From Streptomyces sp. Isolate_45 (GTDB lineage: Bacteria; Actinomycetota; Actinomycetes; Streptomycetales; Streptomycetaceae), in assembly GCF_024721315.2 (NCBI RefSeq), contig NZ_JANFAK020000062.1, forward strand, positions 1-45,434: a DNA stretch of 45,434 nucleotides. Direction: 5' to 3'. The notes beneath the pieces were generated by a model, which saw only the letters and a program-made list of their open reading frames with translations, searched no databases and was not told the origin of the DNA. The position numbers and the translations under genes were made by a program. The number at the start of each line of letters is the position of its first letter. Within the stretch, counting starts at the first letter, position 1. Of the stretch, positions 31,293-39,018 are shown piece by piece.

Positions 31293-31380
31293 TGGCGGTG
31301 GGTGTGGGATTTGAACCCACGGTGACTCGCGCCACGACGGTTTTCAAGACCGTTCCCTTAGGCCGCTCGGGCAACCCACC
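31293..31380 (-). tRNA. tRNA-Ser(UGA)
   Basis: 88 nt on the minus strand. The acceptor arm GGTGGGT pairs with ACCCACC, then discriminator G and an encoded CCA. The anticodon stem ACGGT/ACCGT encloses loop CTTGAAA, giving anticodon TGA. The class II variable arm is GTGGC-GCGA-GTCAC, and the T arm GTGGG-TTCAAAT-CCCAC. The 3' half from the anticodon onwards lies inside the att repeat and is donated by the element. Confidence 0.97.
31295..31349 (-). other. attR: attR: element/host junction inside tRNA-Ser
   Basis: Shares 32 bp (31295-31326) and the 19 bp GCCACGACGGTTTTCAAGA (31331-31349) with attL. Homology ends at 31349 in the anticodon arm; bases beyond are host tRNA. The tRNA gene is kept whole on this side. 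Confidence 0.88.
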
Positions 31381-31383
31381 TGG

Positions 31384-31400
31384 CCGGTACAGAGTACCGG
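31384..31400 (-). promoter_or_regulatory. Hairpin and possible -10 element upstream of tRNA-Ser
   Basis: CCGGTAC-AGA-GTACCGG forms a 7-bp hairpin between the protease stop and the tRNA. On the minus strand TACTCT inside it fits a -10 element ~12 bases before the tRNA 5' end. It may be the tRNA promoter, the protease terminator, or both. Confidence 0.4.
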
Positions 31401-31453
31401 GATGTGGGGGTGGGTGGGGTGGGTGTTCCGGGCGGGGCCGGGAGCCGGCCGGG

Positions 31454-32446
31454 TCAGGCCGTCTGGGCCTTGTCGTAGGCGGCCTTGGCCTCGTTGCCGA
31501 AGTACGGGCCGTACATGCGGTTCGGGAGGAAGACGTAGCCGAAGCTGTTCACCGACACCTGGGTGCCGAGGCCGGTCACCTCGTTGAAGTCCTGGAACCA
31601 GGGGCCTCCGCTGGAGCCGCCGGTCATGTTGCAGCCCAGGCCGTGGTCCTTGGTGAGGAGGAAGTCCTTGTTGCTGTTCCCGCTGCAGTAGACGAGTTTG
31701 GAGCCGTCGTACGGCGCGGCAGCGGGGAAGCCGAAGGAGTACATCCTCTTGTTGTAGCCCCCGTTGAAGAGGATGCCCTGGGCCCCGACGACCTGGCTGA
31801 GCTTCTGGCCGTTCAGCGGGGCGACGACGGCGAGGCCGACGTCCATGTTCATGTCCTCGCTCGCCGCCCACTGGTCCGTGGCGAAGGTCTTGGTCGCGGG
31901 CCACTGGCCGTAGGGCGCGTTGCCGTTGTCGTAGGCGGGCACGAAGACCCAGTTGGTGTGCCAGGCACCCTGGTACTTCACGCAGTGGCCGGCGGTGATG
32001 ACCGTGCTGCCGTTGGCGCTCGTGACCGAGTCGCCGGAGCAGGACGCGGTCCGACCGCCCATGGTGAAGAAGACCCGGCCCGAGGTCTTCACGACCGCCC
32101 CGCCGCCCGTCCAAGCCCCGCCCGCCTGCGGGAACGCCGTGGGGGAGGCCGCGGAAGCCGTGAGGGAGGCCGGGGCGGGGGCGGGGACGGAGGCGGGCGT
32201 CGGTGCCACGAGGGTGGGCCGGCCGGCGGTCGAGGGGGCCGTCCGGACGGAACCCGGAGCGGCCGTCACGTCGAGCGGGACGGCCTGCCGCATCCGCTCC
32301 GCGGTCCAGAACCCCTGGCTGTGCTGCTGCCGGAACGAGGTGGGCGACGGTTCCGCGGCGGCCGAGGGGGTGGCCGCCGTCAGGGCTCCCGCGAGCAGGG
32401 TGCCCGCGGCGAGGAGGACGGACGCCGCCGTGCGATGACGATTCAC
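31454..32446 (-). CDS. Secreted trypsin-like serine protease
   Basis: 330 aa. A signal peptide (MNRHRTAASVLLAAGTLLAG, cleavage near SAAA) is followed by a pro-region rich in Ala/Pro/Thr and an S1-type catalytic domain. The triad is His in VITAGHCVKYQ, Asp in MNMDVGLAVV and Ser in MTGGSSGGPWF. Paired cysteines (ASCSGD/AGHC; YCSGN/LGCN) fit extracellular disulfides. It is the first chromosomal gene beyond the tRNA, probably monocistronic, with tandem repeats in its upstream region. Confidence 0.92.
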   Translation of the reverse strand: MNRHRTAASVLLAAGTLLAGALTAATPSAAAEPSPTSFRQQHSQGFWTAERMRQAVPLDVTAAPGSVRTAPSTAGRPTLVAPTPASVPAPAPASLTASAASPTAFPQAGGAWTGGGAVVKTSGRVFFTMGGRTASCSGDSVTSANGSTVITAGHCVKYQGAWHTNWVFVPAYDNGNAPYGQWPATKTFATDQWAASEDMNMDVGLAVVAPLNGQKLSQVVGAQGILFNGGYNKRMYSFGFPAAAPYDGSKLVYCSGNSNKDFLLTKDHGLGCNMTGGSSGGPWFQDFNEVTGLGTQVSVNSFGYVFLPNRMYGPYFGNEAKAAYDKAQTA

Positions 32447-32517
32447 GCAGGACTCCTTCTGCCGTGCCCGGACCGGTCCGGCCCGGGCAGGGTGGGGGTG
32501 AAGAGCTCTGTCTGTGC

Positions 32518-32573
32518 GGATCTGTCGGTGCGGATCAGTCGGTGCAGATCAGTCGGTGCGGATCAGTCGGTGC
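32518..32573. repeat. Four 14-bp tandem repeats upstream of the protease
   Basis: Units GGATCTGTCGGTGC, GGATCAGTCGGTGC, AGATCAGTCGGTGC and GGATCAGTCGGTGC abut exactly, 72 bases upstream of the protease ATG. Equal phasing in the promoter region suggests iterated regulator-binding sites or a recent slippage expansion. No gene lies in 32447-32734. Confidence 0.85.
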
Positions 32574-32734
32574 GGACTCGGTTCCATCGATCGGTGCCGA
32601 TCGACTGTGCTGCCGTGCGATGGCCGGGGCAGCGTCGCACGGAGGTCGCGAGAAGTCAGCGGGCAGTCTGAACGTTCGGTCGGTTCCGGCCATGAAATGG
32701 CCAACTCCGCTCGCTGCCCCGCCTCATGGTCGAC

Positions 32735-33793
32735 TCATACGGTGAGCAGGACCCCCACGTACGAGACTCCCGCCACCATCACCCACGCCCCCAGCCCCAA
32801 CACAGCCGCGCGCCCGCCCGTCTTGGCCAGCGTCGGCAGGTGCACCGCGCTGCCGAGGCCGAACAGGGCGGCTGCCAGGAGCGCCTCCTGGGCCGTGTGC
32901 GCCCACTCCAGCGCCGCGTCGGGCAGCAGGCCCGTGGCGCGCACGGCGGCCGCGGCCAGGAACCCGGCCACGAACAGCGGTACCGGGGCGGGCCTGCGCC
33001 CCGACGGCGTGCGCACTCCGCGTCGGCGGGCCCGTAGCGAGAGGGCCACCGCAGCCACCAGCGGGGCCAGCAGGGCCACCCGCATCAGCTTGACCAGGAC
33101 GGCCTCGCCGAGCGCGCCGGGGCTCGCCGTCTGCGCGGTCGCCACGACCTGCCCGACGTCGTGGACGCTCGCGCCCACCCAGCGTCCGAAGGCCGGGTCG
33201 GAGAGCCCCAACGGGCCTTGGAGCAGCGGGAGAACGGCGATGGCGAGGGTTCCGCAGAGGGTGACGAGGGCCACGGAGGAGGCGACGTCCTCCTCGTCGC
33301 TGCCGGAGACCTGGCTGACCGCGCCGATCGCCGAGGCGCCGCAGATCGAGTAGCCGGTGGCGATCAGCAGGGGTTGGTCGCCGGGGAGTCCGAGGCGGCG
33401 ACCCAGCCACAGAGTGCCGAGGAAGGTGGCGACGACGACGCCGGTCACCATCAATACGGTCGCCCAGCCCAGCCTGACCACCTGGTCGAGGCCCAGGCCC
33501 AGGCCGAGCAGGACGATGCCGATCCGCATCAGTCGCCGGCCCGCCAGGGACAGACCGGGGCGGGCGGGGCCCCGTACGACGGTCCGCAGGCCGGGGAGGT
33601 GGGCGACGGCGATGCCGAGCACGACGGCGGCGGTGAGCATCGGCACCGCCGGGACCAGCAGGTGCACGCCCCAGGCCACCAGAGCGCCTGCGGCGGCCAG
33701 GATCAACCCCGGCCAGGAGCTCGGCGTTTCACGTGAAACATCGAGCAGCCGCACCCGCTCCGGCCGGTGCGGGGTGCGGTTCAGCAGTGCCAT
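32735..33793 (-). CDS. YeiH-family (UPF0324) membrane transporter, putative sulfite/sulfate exporter
   Basis: 352 aa, about ten hydrophobic helices. Signatures of the family include GLSLAGRRLMRIGIVLLGLG, LLIATGYSICGASAIGAVS and FGRWVGASVHDVGQVVATAQ. The family is annotated as putative sulfate exporters. Its ATG overlaps the cysteine dioxygenase stop (ATGA), so export of sulfite formed from cysteine sulfinate is a reasonable reading, though unproven. A perfect parS site lies within codons for VSRET near the N-terminus. Confidence 0.88.
   Translation of the reverse strand: MALLNRTPHRPERVRLLDVSRETPSSWPGLILAAAGALVAWGVHLLVPAVPMLTAAVVLGIAVAHLPGLRTVVRGPARPGLSLAGRRLMRIGIVLLGLGLGLDQVVRLGWATVLMVTGVVVATFLGTLWLGRRLGLPGDQPLLIATGYSICGASAIGAVSQVSGSDEEDVASSVALVTLCGTLAIAVLPLLQGPLGLSDPAFGRWVGASVHDVGQVVATAQTASPGALGEAVLVKLMRVALLAPLVAAVALSLRARRRGVRTPSGRRPAPVPLFVAGFLAAAAVRATGLLPDAALEWAHTAQEALLAAALFGLGSAVHLPTLAKTGGRAAVLGLGAWVMVAGVSYVGVLLTV
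33726..33739. other. parS: parS site inside the transporter gene
   Basis: An exact GTTTCACGTGAAAC, the perfect parS palindrome, embedded in the coding sequence and translated as VSRE. It lies about 30 kb from the four-site cluster, or roughly 11 kb if the inserted element is subtracted. Confidence 0.92.
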
Positions 33794-34350
33794 CAGTCCA
33801 CCGGCTCCGGGTAGACCCGACGGACACTGCTGCCCAGGCGGGCCACGTCGGCGCCGTAGACGTGCAAGGAGATCGCCGTCGTACGACAGGAGTTGCGCAC
33901 CTTGTGGATGTCGCCGGGCGGGGCGAAGCCGCACACGTCGCCCTGTCCGTTGACCACCTGTTCGGTCGCCACCAGGCGCGCGGGCTCCGTCGGGGACGCC
34001 GCCGGGGCCAGCCGGTAGCGGATCTCGCTCTCCGTGCCCTCGTGCACCCCGGCGACGCACCAGGAGACGTGGTCGTGGATGGAGGTTTCCTGGCCGGGCA
34101 GCCACACCAGGGCGACCGCCGAGAAGCTGCCGTCCGGTTCGGTGTGCAGGATGTGCTGCCGGTAGCGGTCGGGGTGTCCTTCGCGCTGTCCCTCGGTGAG
34201 CAGGTCGGGGGTGCCCAGGTGCGGGGCGAGCCGCTCTCCGACCAGGTAGGCGGTCAGGTCGGGGGCCAGGCCCCGGTCCACGACCTTGCGTATCTCACTG
34301 ACGAGGGCGGCCATCCTCGCTGTCGTTCGGGCCGGCGTGGTGGTGGTCAT
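33793..34350 (-). CDS. Cysteine dioxygenase-family cupin
   Basis: 185 aa from the ATG at 34350. The cupin iron ligands are visible as His-x-His in SIHDHVSWCVAGVHEG and a His further on in ISLHVYG; the Cys in SWCV corresponds to the Cys-Tyr crosslink region. GDIHKVRNS adds another conserved His. It oxidises cysteine to cysteine sulfinate. It is coupled to the YeiH transporter by an ATGA overlap and lies downstream of a LysR regulator on the same strand. Confidence 0.88.
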   Translation of the reverse strand: MTTTTPARTTARMAALVSEIRKVVDRGLAPDLTAYLVGERLAPHLGTPDLLTEGQREGHPDRYRQHILHTEPDGSFSAVALVWLPGQETSIHDHVSWCVAGVHEGTESEIRYRLAPAASPTEPARLVATEQVVNGQGDVCGFAPPGDIHKVRNSCRTTAISLHVYGADVARLGSSVRRVYPEPVD

Positions 34351-34414
34351 ACGAGCAGCGTCCGCCCGGCCGTCCATCACGTCCAACACCAGTTCTGCCC
34401 TGAAAACCCAAGCT

Positions 34415-34422
34415 CCGCTTAT
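34415..34422. promoter_or_regulatory. Shared octamer in the dioxygenase promoter region
   Basis: CCGCTTAT, the complement of ATAAGCGG found at 35365-35372 upstream of the LysR gene. The same octamer in both promoter regions of the LysR/dioxygenase group suggests a binding half-site for the regulator. Confidence 0.4.
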
Positions 34423-34449
34423 GGGTCGGGCAGGTTCGGTTCCGTCGGA

Positions 34450-35355
34450 TCAGCAGCCGACGCGGTTCGACGCGGCCTGCTTCAGCGCGTCCAGCACCAC
34501 GGCCGTCGCCGGGATCCGCAAGTGGTCCCGGTACACGTACGCGGCGATGTGGCGGCGGGCCGCCGGCTGGAGCACGCGTCCGCAGACCCGGTTGAGCGAG
34601 AGCGAGGGCAGGACCAGCGCGGGCATCATCGCCACGCCCAGGCCCTGCGCGACGAGGCTCTGGACCACGAGGTTGTCATCGGTCGCGAACCGTATGTCGG
34701 GGACGAACCCCAGCTCCGCGCATTCGTGCAGCAGGTTCGCCTGACAGCGCGGGCAGCCGGCGATCCACCGTTCCTCGGCGAGGTCGCCCAGGTGCACCGC
34801 CCGGCGGCGGGCCAGCGGGTGCCCGGTCGGAAGCAGCACCGTCAGCTGGTCCTCCAGCAGCCTGACCTCGGCGACGTCCTCGGGCACCTCCTCGTGCAGG
34901 CCCGGATAGGTGAAGGCCAGCGTGATGTCGCACTCGCCGCGCTGGAGCCGGCGCAGCGACTCGGGCGGTTCCCCTTCGAGCAGTTCGACCTGTACGCCGG
35001 GATGTTCCTTGGCGAGTTGGCTGAGGGCTTCCGGGACGAGGGTGGCGTTGGCGCTGGGAAAGCCGCAGACCCGTACGCGGCCGGTGCGCAGGCGCGTGTA
35101 GGCCTTCAGCTGGGCCTCGGCGGCCGAGAGGCTTCCCAGGATGGACTCGGCGTGGCGGGCCAGGGATTCGCCGGCCTCGGTGAGTTTCATCTTCCGGCCG
35201 ACGCGGGTGAACAGCGGTGTGCCGACGGCGCGTTCGAGCGCCTTCATCTGCTGGGTGATCGCCGGCTGGGTGTACCCCAGGACGCGCGCGGCCGCCGAGT
35301 AGGACCCCGCGGTGACCACTTCATGGAATGTCCGTATGTGCCGTGAATCGAACAC
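34450..35355 (-). CDS. LysR-family transcriptional regulator
   Basis: 301 aa. N-terminal winged HTH (FHEVVTAGSYSAAARVLGYT, QPAITQQMKALERAVGTPLF, TRVGRKMKLTEAG) and a periplasmic-binding-protein-like effector domain (residues ~95-290; LRTGRVRVCGFPSANATLVP, QSLVAQGLGVAMMPALV). GCPRCQ places two cysteines in the effector domain, possibly redox or ligand sensing. It precedes cysteine dioxygenase and the YeiH exporter in the same direction, so control of cysteine-sulfur export is likely. Confidence 0.93.
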   Translation of the reverse strand: MFDSRHIRTFHEVVTAGSYSAAARVLGYTQPAITQQMKALERAVGTPLFTRVGRKMKLTEAGESLARHAESILGSLSAAEAQLKAYTRLRTGRVRVCGFPSANATLVPEALSQLAKEHPGVQVELLEGEPPESLRRLQRGECDITLAFTYPGLHEEVPEDVAEVRLLEDQLTVLLPTGHPLARRRAVHLGDLAEERWIAGCPRCQANLLHECAELGFVPDIRFATDDNLVVQSLVAQGLGVAMMPALVLPSLSLNRVCGRVLQPAARRHIAAYVYRDHLRIPATAVVLDALKQAASNRVGC

Positions 35356-35364
35356 GACCGAAGC

Positions 35365-35395
35365 ATAAGCGGATGTTGGGAGGGGCCGTAAGCGG
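35365..35395. promoter_or_regulatory. Candidate LysR self-operator
   Basis: ATAAGCGG (35365-35372) and GTAAGCGG (35388-35395) are direct near-repeats 23 bp apart, starting 10 bases upstream of the LysR ATG. The first matches the complement of the octamer at 34415-34422 ahead of the dioxygenase. Confidence 0.4.
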
Positions 35396-35472
35396 AATCC
35401 CGCCCACGGCCCCTCCCATCAAGCCTGTTTCATCGCCCCGTTGACCCGAGGTCCACCGGCTTGATCAGCCCG

Positions 35473-37026
35473 CTACTTGTCGCCGACGCGCGAGCCGAGC
35501 GTGATGTCGACCGTGGTGGGCTTGCCGTCGCGCTGGTAGGTGAGCTTCACCGTGTCGCCGGGCTTGTACGTCCAGATCATGCTGATCAGCGTCGGCCCGC
35601 TGTCGACCGGCTTGCCGCCGAACTCGGTGATGAGGTCGCCGGGCTTGAGGCCCGCCTTGCCGGCCGGGCCGTTCGGGTCGACCAGCTCGTTGGCGGGGGC
35701 ACCCTGTTCGGAGACCTTCGCGCCGTCGGCCTTCGCCTGGAGGTCGACGGAGACCGAGATCACCGGGTAGACCGGCTTGCCCGTCTTGATCAGCGACTGG
35801 GCGACGTTCTTGGCCTGGTTGATCGGGATGGCGAAGCCGAGGCCGATCGAACCGGCCTGGCCGCCGCCGAAGCCGCCGTTGCCGGCGGACTGGATCGCCG
35901 AGTTGATGCCGATCACCGCGCCGCGGCCGTCGAGCAGCGGACCGCCGGAGTTGCCGGGGTTGATCGAGGCGTCCGTCTGCAGGGCGCTCATGTACGAGTT
36001 CTTGCTGCCGGAGCCGTCGCCGGAGGCCACGGGGCGGTTCTTGGCGCTGACGATGCCGGTGGTGACCGTGTTCGACAGGCCGAACGGTGCGCCGATCGCG
36101 ATGGTCGCGTCGCCGACGGCCACCTTGTCCGAGTCTCCGAGCGCGAGCGGCTTGAGGCCGGCCGGCGGGTTCTTCAGCTTGAGGACGGCCACGTCGTAAC
36201 CCTGGGCCCGGCCGATCACCTCGGCCTCGTACTTCTTGCCGTCGGAGAAGGTCGCGGAGACCTTGCCGCCGTTGGCCGCGGAGGCGACCACGTGGTTGTT
36301 GGTGAGGATGTGGCCCTGCTGGTCGTAGACGAAGCCGGTGCCGGTGCCGCCCTCGCCGTCCCCCGCAGAGGCCGAGGCCTCGATGGTGACGACGCTGGGC
36401 AGCGACGCGGCGGCGAGTCCGGCGATCGAGCCGGAGTCCCGCTTGAGGTCCTTGGGGGTGCTCGCGGTGATCGTCGTCGAGCCGGAGCCGCCCTCGCTCC
36501 GGTCGGCGGCCCAGTACCCGATGCCACCGCCGACACCGCCGGCGAGCAGGGCAGCCACGAGCACGCCCGCGATCAGGCCGCCCTTGCCCTTGGGCTTGGG
36601 GGGAGGGGTGCCGTCGGTGCCGAGCGGTGCGCCCCAGGTACCGCCGCCGTGGCCGCCGGCCCCGTACGCGGGAACCGCGGGCGGGGGAGGCGGCCAGCCC
36701 TCGGCGCCGTACGCGGCCGCGGGGGCCGGCTGCCCGTAGGGCGGCGCCTGGGCGTAGCCCTGGGCCGGAGCGGCCGGAGCGGCCGGGTCCACGGGAGCGG
36801 GCGGGGCCGGCGGGGCGTGGTCCGGGGCCTGCGGCGGCGCCGGCGGCGCGGTCGGCGGAAGCTGCTGGGTCTGCTCGACGCCCGGGGCCGGAGCCGGCGC
36901 GGCCGGGGTCCCGGGAATCCGGTCGGCCGGAGCCGCGTCGGGCGTGGAAGCGGCCACCGGCACGGGAGGTGCGGACGGGGCCGCGGGGGGCGTCGGGGCC
37001 GCGGTGCCCTCGTTCTCGGTGCTCAC
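35473..37026 (-). CDS. HtrA/DegP-like serine protease with PDZ domain
   Basis: 517 aa. About 150 N-terminal residues are Pro/Ala-rich and cytoplasmic, followed by one TM helix (LIAGVLVAALLAGGVGGGIG). The protease domain has His in HILTNNHVVAS, Asp in GYDVAVLKLK and Ser in INPGNSGGPLLDG. The C-terminal PDZ includes GPAGKAGLKPGDLITEFGGK. This is the usual actinobacterial DegP/HtrA design for envelope quality control. It diverges from the glycerophosphodiesterase gene; tandem repeats lie immediately upstream. Confidence 0.95.
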   Translation of the reverse strand: MSTENEGTAAPTPPAAPSAPPVPVAASTPDAAPADRIPGTPAAPAPAPGVEQTQQLPPTAPPAPPQAPDHAPPAPPAPVDPAAPAAPAQGYAQAPPYGQPAPAAAYGAEGWPPPPPAVPAYGAGGHGGGTWGAPLGTDGTPPPKPKGKGGLIAGVLVAALLAGGVGGGIGYWAADRSEGGSGSTTITASTPKDLKRDSGSIAGLAAASLPSVVTIEASASAGDGEGGTGTGFVYDQQGHILTNNHVVASAANGGKVSATFSDGKKYEAEVIGRAQGYDVAVLKLKNPPAGLKPLALGDSDKVAVGDATIAIGAPFGLSNTVTTGIVSAKNRPVASGDGSGSKNSYMSALQTDASINPGNSGGPLLDGRGAVIGINSAIQSAGNGGFGGGQAGSIGLGFAIPINQAKNVAQSLIKTGKPVYPVISVSVDLQAKADGAKVSEQGAPANELVDPNGPAGKAGLKPGDLITEFGGKPVDSGPTLISMIWTYKPGDTVKLTYQRDGKPTTVDITLGSRVGDK

Positions 37027-37043
37027 AGCGCTCTCTCCTCGTC

Positions 37044-37074
37044 ACACACGGCTTACACACGGCTTATACGGCTG
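37044..37074. repeat. Tandem 11-bp repeats upstream of htrA
   Basis: ACACACGGCTT occurs twice in tandem (37044-37054, 37055-37065), followed by a partial third copy (ATACGGCTG). They start 18 bases from the htrA ATG, overlapping its leader, and may bind a regulator. Confidence 0.6.
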
Positions 37075-37292
37075 GCACAGCTACTGGAAATATCTGGCGA
37101 TATCGACCCGACCTCGGTCCGACTAAACGTTCGACGCGCCGCGCAAGTTCCAGGGTGAAGCTTTTCCCATGACCCGTCAGAGCACTGTAAGCCGGACCTG
37201 TGCGTCTCCCCCATCCTTTATCCCCGACATTTCGGGCGCATCCCCAGGACTCGCCCCGACGCGCGGGTGCGCCACGATGGCACCATGACCGG

Positions 37293-38093
37293 GTGACCCA
37301 CGCAACGCCGCGCCCCATCCAGGTCGTCGCCCACCGCGGCGCCTCGGAGGATGCCCCCGAGCACACCCTGGCCGCCTACCGGAAGGCCATCGAGGACGGC
37401 GCCGACGCCCTCGAATGCGACATCCGGCTGACCGCCGACGGCCATCTGGTCCTGGTCCACGACCGCCGGGTGAACCGTACGTCGAACGGTCGCGGCGCCG
37501 TCTCGGCCCTGGAGCTGGCCGACCTCACCGGCCTCGACTTCGGATCCTGGAAGGACCGCGAGGAGTCCCCCGACTGGGACGCCGACCCCGAGCGCACCTC
37601 CGTCCTCACCCTGGAGAGGCTGCTGGAGCTGGTGTCCGACGCCGGCCGGCCGGTCCAGCTGGCGATCGAGACGAAGCACCCGACCCGCTGGGCCGGACAG
37701 GTGGAGGAGCGCCTCCTCTTCCTGCTCAAGCGCTTCGGCCTGGACGCCCCGCCCGCCGACGGCCCCCACCCGGTCCGGGTCATGAGCTTCTCCGCCCGCT
37801 CCCTGCACCGGGTGCGCTCCGCCGCCCCGACCATCCCGACCGTGTACCTGATGCAGTTCATCTCGCCCCGGATGCGCGACGGCCGACTGCCCGCCGGGGT
37901 CCGGATCGCCGGACCCGGCATGCGGATCGTGCGCAGCCACCCCGGCTTCATCCGCAAGCTCCAGACCGCGGGGCACTCCGTTCACGTATGGACCGTGAAC
38001 GAACCCGAAGACGTTCAGCTGTGCGCCGACCTGGGCGTGGAAGCGATCATCACGAACAGGCCCCGTCAGGTTCTGTCACAACTGGGGCGCTGA
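37293..38093 (+). CDS. Glycerophosphodiester phosphodiesterase
   Basis: 266 aa from the GTG at 37293. GDPD fold with catalytic residues in VAHRGASEDAPEHTLAA (His, Arg and Glu), ALECDIRLTADGHLVLVHD (Glu, Asp, His) and C-terminal VHVWTVNEPEDVQLCADLG. It hydrolyses glycerophosphodiesters to glycerol-3-phosphate and an alcohol. No signal peptide is seen, so it is probably cytoplasmic. A hairpin follows the stop. Confidence 0.93.
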   Translation: MTHATPRPIQVVAHRGASEDAPEHTLAAYRKAIEDGADALECDIRLTADGHLVLVHDRRVNRTSNGRGAVSALELADLTGLDFGSWKDREESPDWDADPERTSVLTLERLLELVSDAGRPVQLAIETKHPTRWAGQVEERLLFLLKRFGLDAPPADGPHPVRVMSFSARSLHRVRSAAPTIPTVYLMQFISPRMRDGRLPAGVRIAGPGMRIVRSHPGFIRKLQTAGHSVHVWTVNEPEDVQLCADLGVEAIITNRPRQVLSQLGR

Positions 38094-38108
38094 CGTCCGT
38101 ATTTGCGC

Positions 38109-38141
38109 ACCCGTCACAGGCGACCCGCCCGTGACAGGGTG
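38109..38141 (+). terminator. Terminator after glycerophosphodiesterase
   Basis: An imperfect stem pairs CACCCGTCACAGGCG with CGCCCGTGACAGGGTG around a 3-nt loop, with small bulges, 16 bases after the stop codon. Confidence 0.55.
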
Positions 38142-38265
38142 TGCTCCGGCGCATCCGCTCCGCGATCGGTGGTCATGAATGCGTCAGAGGACCCGGTTGT
38201 GGCGGTTTCCGGTCCAGGCCATTGGGGCATCCAGATCATGGCGTGGGGCTAAGGAGGTACCGGGG

Positions 38266-38781
38266 GTGGCGTTGGTGATGGCACAGGAAGTGCCCACGTC
38301 TTCGTGCATGGACGTGTCCCATGGTCCTGCGGGCGTGGGCAAGGCGAGACACCGCATGCGCGAACAACTTCGCATCAGCGGCCTGTCCGAATCGGTCGTG
38401 GACGATGCCGTACTGATCCTTTCCGAACTGCTCAGCAATGCCTGCCGACACGGCCGGCCCCTGGGCTCTCGGGAGATCGGCGACGGGGAGATACGCGCCG
38501 CGTGGCGCGTCGACAAAGCGGGACGACTGACGGTCGAGGTCACGGACGGCGGCGGTCCCACCCGCCCGGTTCCGGCCACGCCCTCGGTCACCGCGCGGGG
38601 CGGCCGCGGGCTGAACATCATCAGCGCCCTGGCCCAGGACTGGGGCGTCCGGGACGGGGCGGCGGGCGAGGTCACCGTGTGGGTGATCGTTGCCCGTGGG
38701 GCGCGCCACGACGATTTCGCTACGCGCGTCACTGCCCCGGCGATCGGCTTCGCGTCGGCCTTCGAAGATCTGGATCCGTGA
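38266..38781 (+). CDS. RsbW-like ATP-binding regulatory protein (HATPase_c)
   Basis: 171 aa. AAGGAGGT lies 7 bases before the GTG at 38266, fixing the start. The GHKL ATP-binding motifs are all visible: N box LSELLSNACRHG, G1 EVTDGGGP and G2 GGRGLNIISAL. Stand-alone domains of this kind act as anti-sigma factor kinases or regulators of sporulation genes in Streptomyces. No partner anti-anti-sigma gene is adjacent; the SpoIIE-type phosphatase at 42159 could be a functional relative. Confidence 0.9.
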   Translation: MALVMAQEVPTSSCMDVSHGPAGVGKARHRMREQLRISGLSESVVDDAVLILSELLSNACRHGRPLGSREIGDGEIRAAWRVDKAGRLTVEVTDGGGPTRPVPATPSVTARGGRGLNIISALAQDWGVRDGAAGEVTVWVIVARGARHDDFATRVTAPAIGFASAFEDLDP

Positions 38782-39018
38782 CGGGATCCCACGCACGGGA
38801 CCGCACCCACCAACCGACTAGCGACCGACTACCAACCGACCGCATCGTCCGCCCCATCCGCATCGATCCCCGTAGTACCGGATCATCCGCGCGGGCGGCC
38901 GTCCGGGAGCGCACGCCGACCGTGCTCCCGGCCGCACCCCACCGGTTCCGGCGGTACGAACGGCTAGGCTCGCGACCAGAGAGACCCGCCGTACCGCCGC
39001 AACCGGGAGACACCCACG

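Larger units (their letters stand above)
12880..31349. mobile_element. Actinomycete integrative and conjugative element (AICE) in tRNA-Ser
   Basis: About 18.4 kb bounded by a duplicated tRNA-Ser segment (attL 12880-12936, attR 31295-31349). It encodes all AICE hallmarks: tyrosine integrase and Xis, a RepSA-type HUH replication initiator, a TraB/FtsK-type DNA translocase for double-stranded conjugal transfer, a DUF2637/Spd-like membrane protein and a GntR-type repressor with its own operators. The core is organised like pSAM2. It carries two cargo blocks: 13.0-20.1 kb on the left and 28.7-30.95 kb between int and attR. All core genes look intact, so the element may still be mobile. Confidence 0.92.

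Noticed and set aside
32518..32573. CRISPR-like array
   Set aside because: Units are 14 bp and abut without spacers, and no cas genes are present in the window.
32514..33353. Plus-strand frame over the 14-bp repeats and transporter
   Set aside because: The repeat-encoded peptide and the rest are antisense to the YeiH gene; the minus-strand membrane protein is clearly the real one.
35461..37158. Long plus-strand frame of 565 aa
   Set aside because: It is the antisense shadow of htrA, whose triad and PDZ domain are unmistakable; GC-rich DNA gives such shadows routinely.
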